Assembly (NCBI GenBank): GCA_019634795.1
Contig: JAHCAR010000001.1
Span: 496,001 to 560,000 of the forward strand
Direction of reading: 5' to 3'
Origin: Dokdonella sp.
Lineage (GTDB): Bacteria; Pseudomonadota; Gammaproteobacteria; Xanthomonadales; Rhodanobacteraceae
Length of the DNA: 64,000 bases
Position 1 is the first letter of the stretch. Each line of letters opens with the position of its first letter. The notes beneath the pieces are model-generated. The model was not told the origin of the DNA and ran no database searches. It was given only the letters and a program-made list of their open reading frames with translations. Below, one piece after another: positions 61,563-64,000 of the stretch. The translations under genes were made by a program, and so were the position numbers.

Positions 61563-63206
61563 ATGCCGACACTGCGCGTCGCACTGGCCCAGTTCGATTT
61601 CCCGGTAGGTGCGGTAACCCGGAATGCCGAGCGCATCAAGGCCCTGGCGGCCGAGGCGCGCGATCGTCACCAGGCCGACCTGATCGTCTTTCCGGAGCTG
61701 GCCCTGAGTGGCTACCCGCCGGAAGACCTGCTGCTGCGGCCGAGCTTTCTCGCCGAATGCGAAGCAGCGCTGCTGCGCCTGGCCGCCGAGATCGAGGGCA
61801 TCGTCGCCATCGTCGGCTGGCCGCAATCGGCCGGATCGATCGTCTACAACGCGGCCAGCGTGCTTCGCGACGGCGGCGTGGAAAAGACCTACCGCAAGCG
61901 CGAACTGCCGAACTATGCGGTCTTCGACGAACGCCGCTACTTCGAGGTCGATCCGGACGGCGGCTCCTGCGTTTTCGAGGTGGCCGGAGTCAAGGTCGGC
62001 ATTGTCATCTGCGAGGATCTCTGGTTCGCCGAACCGCTGGCCGATACCGCCGCGCACGGCGCCGAACTGGTCGTCGTGCCGAACGCCTCGCCCTTCGATC
62101 ACGGCAAGCTGGCCCGGCGCGATGCGCTGCTCGAGACCCGCGCCGCCGAGTCGGGCGTGGCCCTGGCCTACCTCAACGTGGTCGGCGGGCAGGACTCGGT
62201 GGTCTACGACGGCGCCTCGGTACTGGCGGATGGCAACGGCACCATCCATGCCGCCGCGCGCGCCTTCGAGGATCACCTGCTGATCGCCGATTTCGACGCG
62301 GCGACGCGATCCTTCGGCTTCTGCAACTGGCCCGAAGAAACAGATGAGTGCCGCGAAAGCCTGGCCTGGCGCGGCATCGTGCGGGCAACCCGCGACTACT
62401 GCGCGAAAAATCGCTTCGACAAGGTCTGGGTCGGCCTGTCCGGCGGCATCGATTCGGCCCTGGTGCTGGCCATCGCGGTCGACGCAGTCGGTGCCGGCAA
62501 CGTGACCGCGGTGCGCCTGCCCTCGCGCTATACCTCAGGGCAAAGCAACGATCTTGCCCAGGTGCAAGCCGAGCAGCTTGGCGTGCGCATCGAAACGGTA
62601 CCGATCGCAGCCCCCTTCGAAGGGTTTCTCGAGGCGCTCGGGCCGCTGTTCGCCGGCCTGGCCGCCGACACCGCCGAGGAGAACCTGCAATCGCGCTGTC
62701 GCGGCGTGATCCTGATGGCCCTGGCCAACAAGCTCGGTGGCCTGCTCCTGACCACCGGCAACAAGAGCGAGTACGCGGTCGGTTACGCCACCATCTACGG
62801 CGACATGTGCGGCGGCTATGCGCCGATCAAGGATTTGTACAAGACCGAGGTCTTCGATCTGGCGCGCTGGCGCAATGCGCAGCAGTCCGGCCGCAAGCCG
62901 GCCTGGATGGTGCCGCAGGCAGTGATCGACCGCGCGCCCTCGGCCGAACTGCGCGAAAACCAGACCGACCAGGATTCATTGCCGCCCTACGAAACACTCG
63001 ATGCGATCCTCGCCCGCTACGTCGATGAAGAGCAGTCGCGCGAGGATATCGTCGCCGCCGGCTTCGATGCCGAGACGGTGCGCAAGGTCGTCCACCTGGT
63101 CCGCATCAGCGAATGGAAGCGCCAGCAGGCCGCACCGGGGCCCAAGGTCTCGCGTCGCGCGTTCGGTCGCGAACGGCGCTATCCGATCACGTCGGGCTGG
63201 GATTGA
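61563..63206 (+). CDS. nadE: Glutamine-dependent NAD+ synthetase
   Basis: A 547-residue two-domain enzyme. The N-terminal nitrilase-type glutaminase has the Glu-Lys-Cys triad (Glu45 in FPELALSGYPPEDL, Lys112 in YRKREL, Cys150 in VICEDLWF). The C-terminal synthetase has the PP-loop VGLSGGIDSALVLAIA and GNKSEYAVGYATIYGDMCGGYAPIKDLYKTEVF. It amidates nicotinic acid adenine dinucleotide using glutamine. It follows the kinase gene by 108 bases and precedes the inverted-repeat element. Confidence 0.96.
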   Translation: MPTLRVALAQFDFPVGAVTRNAERIKALAAEARDRHQADLIVFPELALSGYPPEDLLLRPSFLAECEAALLRLAAEIEGIVAIVGWPQSAGSIVYNAASVLRDGGVEKTYRKRELPNYAVFDERRYFEVDPDGGSCVFEVAGVKVGIVICEDLWFAEPLADTAAHGAELVVVPNASPFDHGKLARRDALLETRAAESGVALAYLNVVGGQDSVVYDGASVLADGNGTIHAAARAFEDHLLIADFDAATRSFGFCNWPEETDECRESLAWRGIVRATRDYCAKNRFDKVWVGLSGGIDSALVLAIAVDAVGAGNVTAVRLPSRYTSGQSNDLAQVQAEQLGVRIETVPIAAPFEGFLEALGPLFAGLAADTAEENLQSRCRGVILMALANKLGGLLLTTGNKSEYAVGYATIYGDMCGGYAPIKDLYKTEVFDLARWRNAQQSGRKPAWMVPQAVIDRAPSAELRENQTDQDSLPPYETLDAILARYVDEEQSREDIVAAGFDAETVRKVVHLVRISEWKRQQAAPGPKVSRRAFGRERRYPITSGWD

Positions 63207-63265
63207 AGGCGGGCGTTCGCGGCGCAGAGCGACAGGCCGCGCTGGCAGTCGCCGCGACGACTGCG

Positions 63266-63562
63266 CTAGGGAGGGTCTGATCAAGTAGCAAAGTCGTCAT
63301 GGCGTTCAGAAGGTTTTCCACATGTGCCGCGTGGCGAAGTGAAGGCTGGTTGCCTTGACGAGGCGCGCGGTGCATGTGGGGAGCCTTCTGGACGCCACCT
63401 TTTCACCATCCAATCAATCGGTTAGGCGACGCCTGCCTGCGCGCAGATCAGATCTTTGTTGCGCCGACTTGAAAGACGGCCAGTCTGTCTGCGTCGACGC
63501 GTCGCGATCTGCACACAGGCAGGCGTCGTGACGACTTTGCTACTTGATCAGACCCTCCCTAG
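63266..63562. mobile_element. 297-bp MITE-like element with three nested hairpins
   Basis: The ends are perfect 34-base inverted repeats (63266-63299 and 63529-63562) beginning CTAGGGAGGGTCTGATCAAG. Inside are two more hairpins: arms 63300-63324/63373-63397 (22 of 25 bases pair) and 63427-63449/63506-63528 (21 of 23 pair). No transposase or other gene is encoded. CTAG at both extremes may be a target duplication. The layout fits a non-autonomous transposable element; a family cannot be named without a search. Confidence 0.75.
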
Positions 63563-63577
63563 CGGACCCGGGCCCGG

Positions 63578-64000
63578 TCAGTCGTTCTTGACCACCGATT
63601 TGGCGCCGCGGTTCGAGAGCGGAATCAGCTTCCACCAGTTCGAACGCCAGGACGGCCAGTCGCCGGACAGCGAGGCATGGTTCGGAAAGTTCAGCTTAAG
63701 CACGCGCTCGGCATCCGCCGAGAGCTTGTCCTGGTCGAGTTCGTGGTAGCACTTGACCAGGATCGCCAGGGCATCGGCGACCTGGCGTGACTGGTCGTAG
63801 GTCTCGATGATCGCCTTGGCCCGGTTGGCCGCGCCGACGTAGGCGCCCTTGCGCAGATAGAACAGCGCCACGTTGAGCTCGGACTGGGCCATGCCGTCGC
63901 GCAGGAAGATCATGCGCTGCTTCGCATCGGGCGCGTAGCGGCTGTCCGGGTGGCGCTTGATCAGGGCCGCGAAGTCGTCGAACGACTGGCGCACGAAGGC
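63578..64000 (-). CDS. bamD: BamD, outer-membrane assembly lipoprotein (3' part)
   Basis: The C-terminal 140 residues of BamD; the gene runs off the right edge. Visible segments AALIKRHPDSRYAPDAKQRMIFLRDGMAQSELNVALFYLRKGAYVGAANRAKAIIETYDQS are TPR-type repeats typical of BamD, and an extra tail follows (WPSWRSNWWKLIPLSNRGAKSVVKND). BamD works with BamA in inserting outer-membrane proteins. The stop at 63578 lies 15 bases from the inverted-repeat element. Confidence 0.9.
   Translation of the reverse strand, partial: AFVRQSFDDFAALIKRHPDSRYAPDAKQRMIFLRDGMAQSELNVALFYLRKGAYVGAANRAKAIIETYDQSRQVADALAILVKCYHELDQDKLSADAERVLKLNFPNHASLSGDWPSWRSNWWKLIPLSNRGAKSVVKND

Noticed and set aside
63301-63528. 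Transposase remnant inside the inverted-repeat element
   Set aside because: Both strands give only short frames with no transposase motif.

Overview
The window is a high-GC chromosomal segment, almost certainly from a gammaproteobacterium of the order Lysobacterales (Xanthomonadales). The evidence is gene order: purN/purM opposite a DUF2066, CDP-alcohol phosphotransferase, AI-2E transporter and hda block; kdsD-kdsC-lptCAB-rpoN-hpf-ptsN-hprK-rapZ-EIIA-HPr-EI; ruvC-ruvA-kup-ruvB-ybgC-tolQRAB-pal-cpoB-queE-queC; and a PilS-like kinase divergent from sucCD. A secreted leucine-rich-repeat protein ending in an IFRDGF-type tail and several families of palindromic intergenic repeats fit the same group. 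I cannot name a genus from the sequence alone.

Layout. 0-3 kb: minus-strand SUF iron-sulfur operon (Rrf2 regulator, sufB, zinc-ribbon protein, GNAT acetyltransferase, start of sufC). 3-6 kb: secreted LRR protein and the amgK-murU peptidoglycan-recycling pair. 6-9 kb: hda, AI-2E-type membrane protein, CDP-alcohol phosphatidyltransferase and a DUF2066 protein, divergent from purM-purN and a DUF3108 protein. 11.8-13.4 kb: ibaG-murA. 13.5-24.6 kb: envelope and regulation block (Kdo synthesis, LPS transport, sigma-54, hibernation factor, complete nitrogen-type PTS with HPr kinase). 24.6-32.1 kb: accessory cluster with two paralogous 2OG-Fe(II) oxygenases, an LtaS/sulfatase-like membrane enzyme, an unrecognised polytopic membrane protein and a methyltransferase, probably acting on a cell-surface glycan. 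32.1-34.4 kb: tsaB, creD-like gene, tRNA-Lys. 34.9-46.1 kb: queC, queE, Tol-Pal and ruv genes, all on the minus strand. 46.3-54.3 kb: hydrolase, aspS, DUF3011 protein, FmdB-type protein, AGCS amino-acid symporter, clpB. 54.4-64 kb: pilS-like kinase, sucCD, Ser/Thr kinase fused to an FGE-like domain, nadE and the C-terminal part of bamD.

Most of the window is housekeeping. The least explained parts are: (i) the 24.6-32.1 kb oxygenase/phosphotransferase/methyltransferase cluster; (ii) a 297-bp element at 63266-63562 with perfect 34-bp inverted ends and two further large internal hairpins, looking like a non-autonomous mobile element folded as a three-way junction; (iii) a 52-bp tandem repeat at 17161 whose first unit is the 3' end of lptB; and (iv) several dispersed palindromic repeat families, two of which sit between co-transcribed genes (kdsD/kdsC and sucC/sucD). 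A good heat-shock (sigma-32) promoter match lies upstream of clpB.
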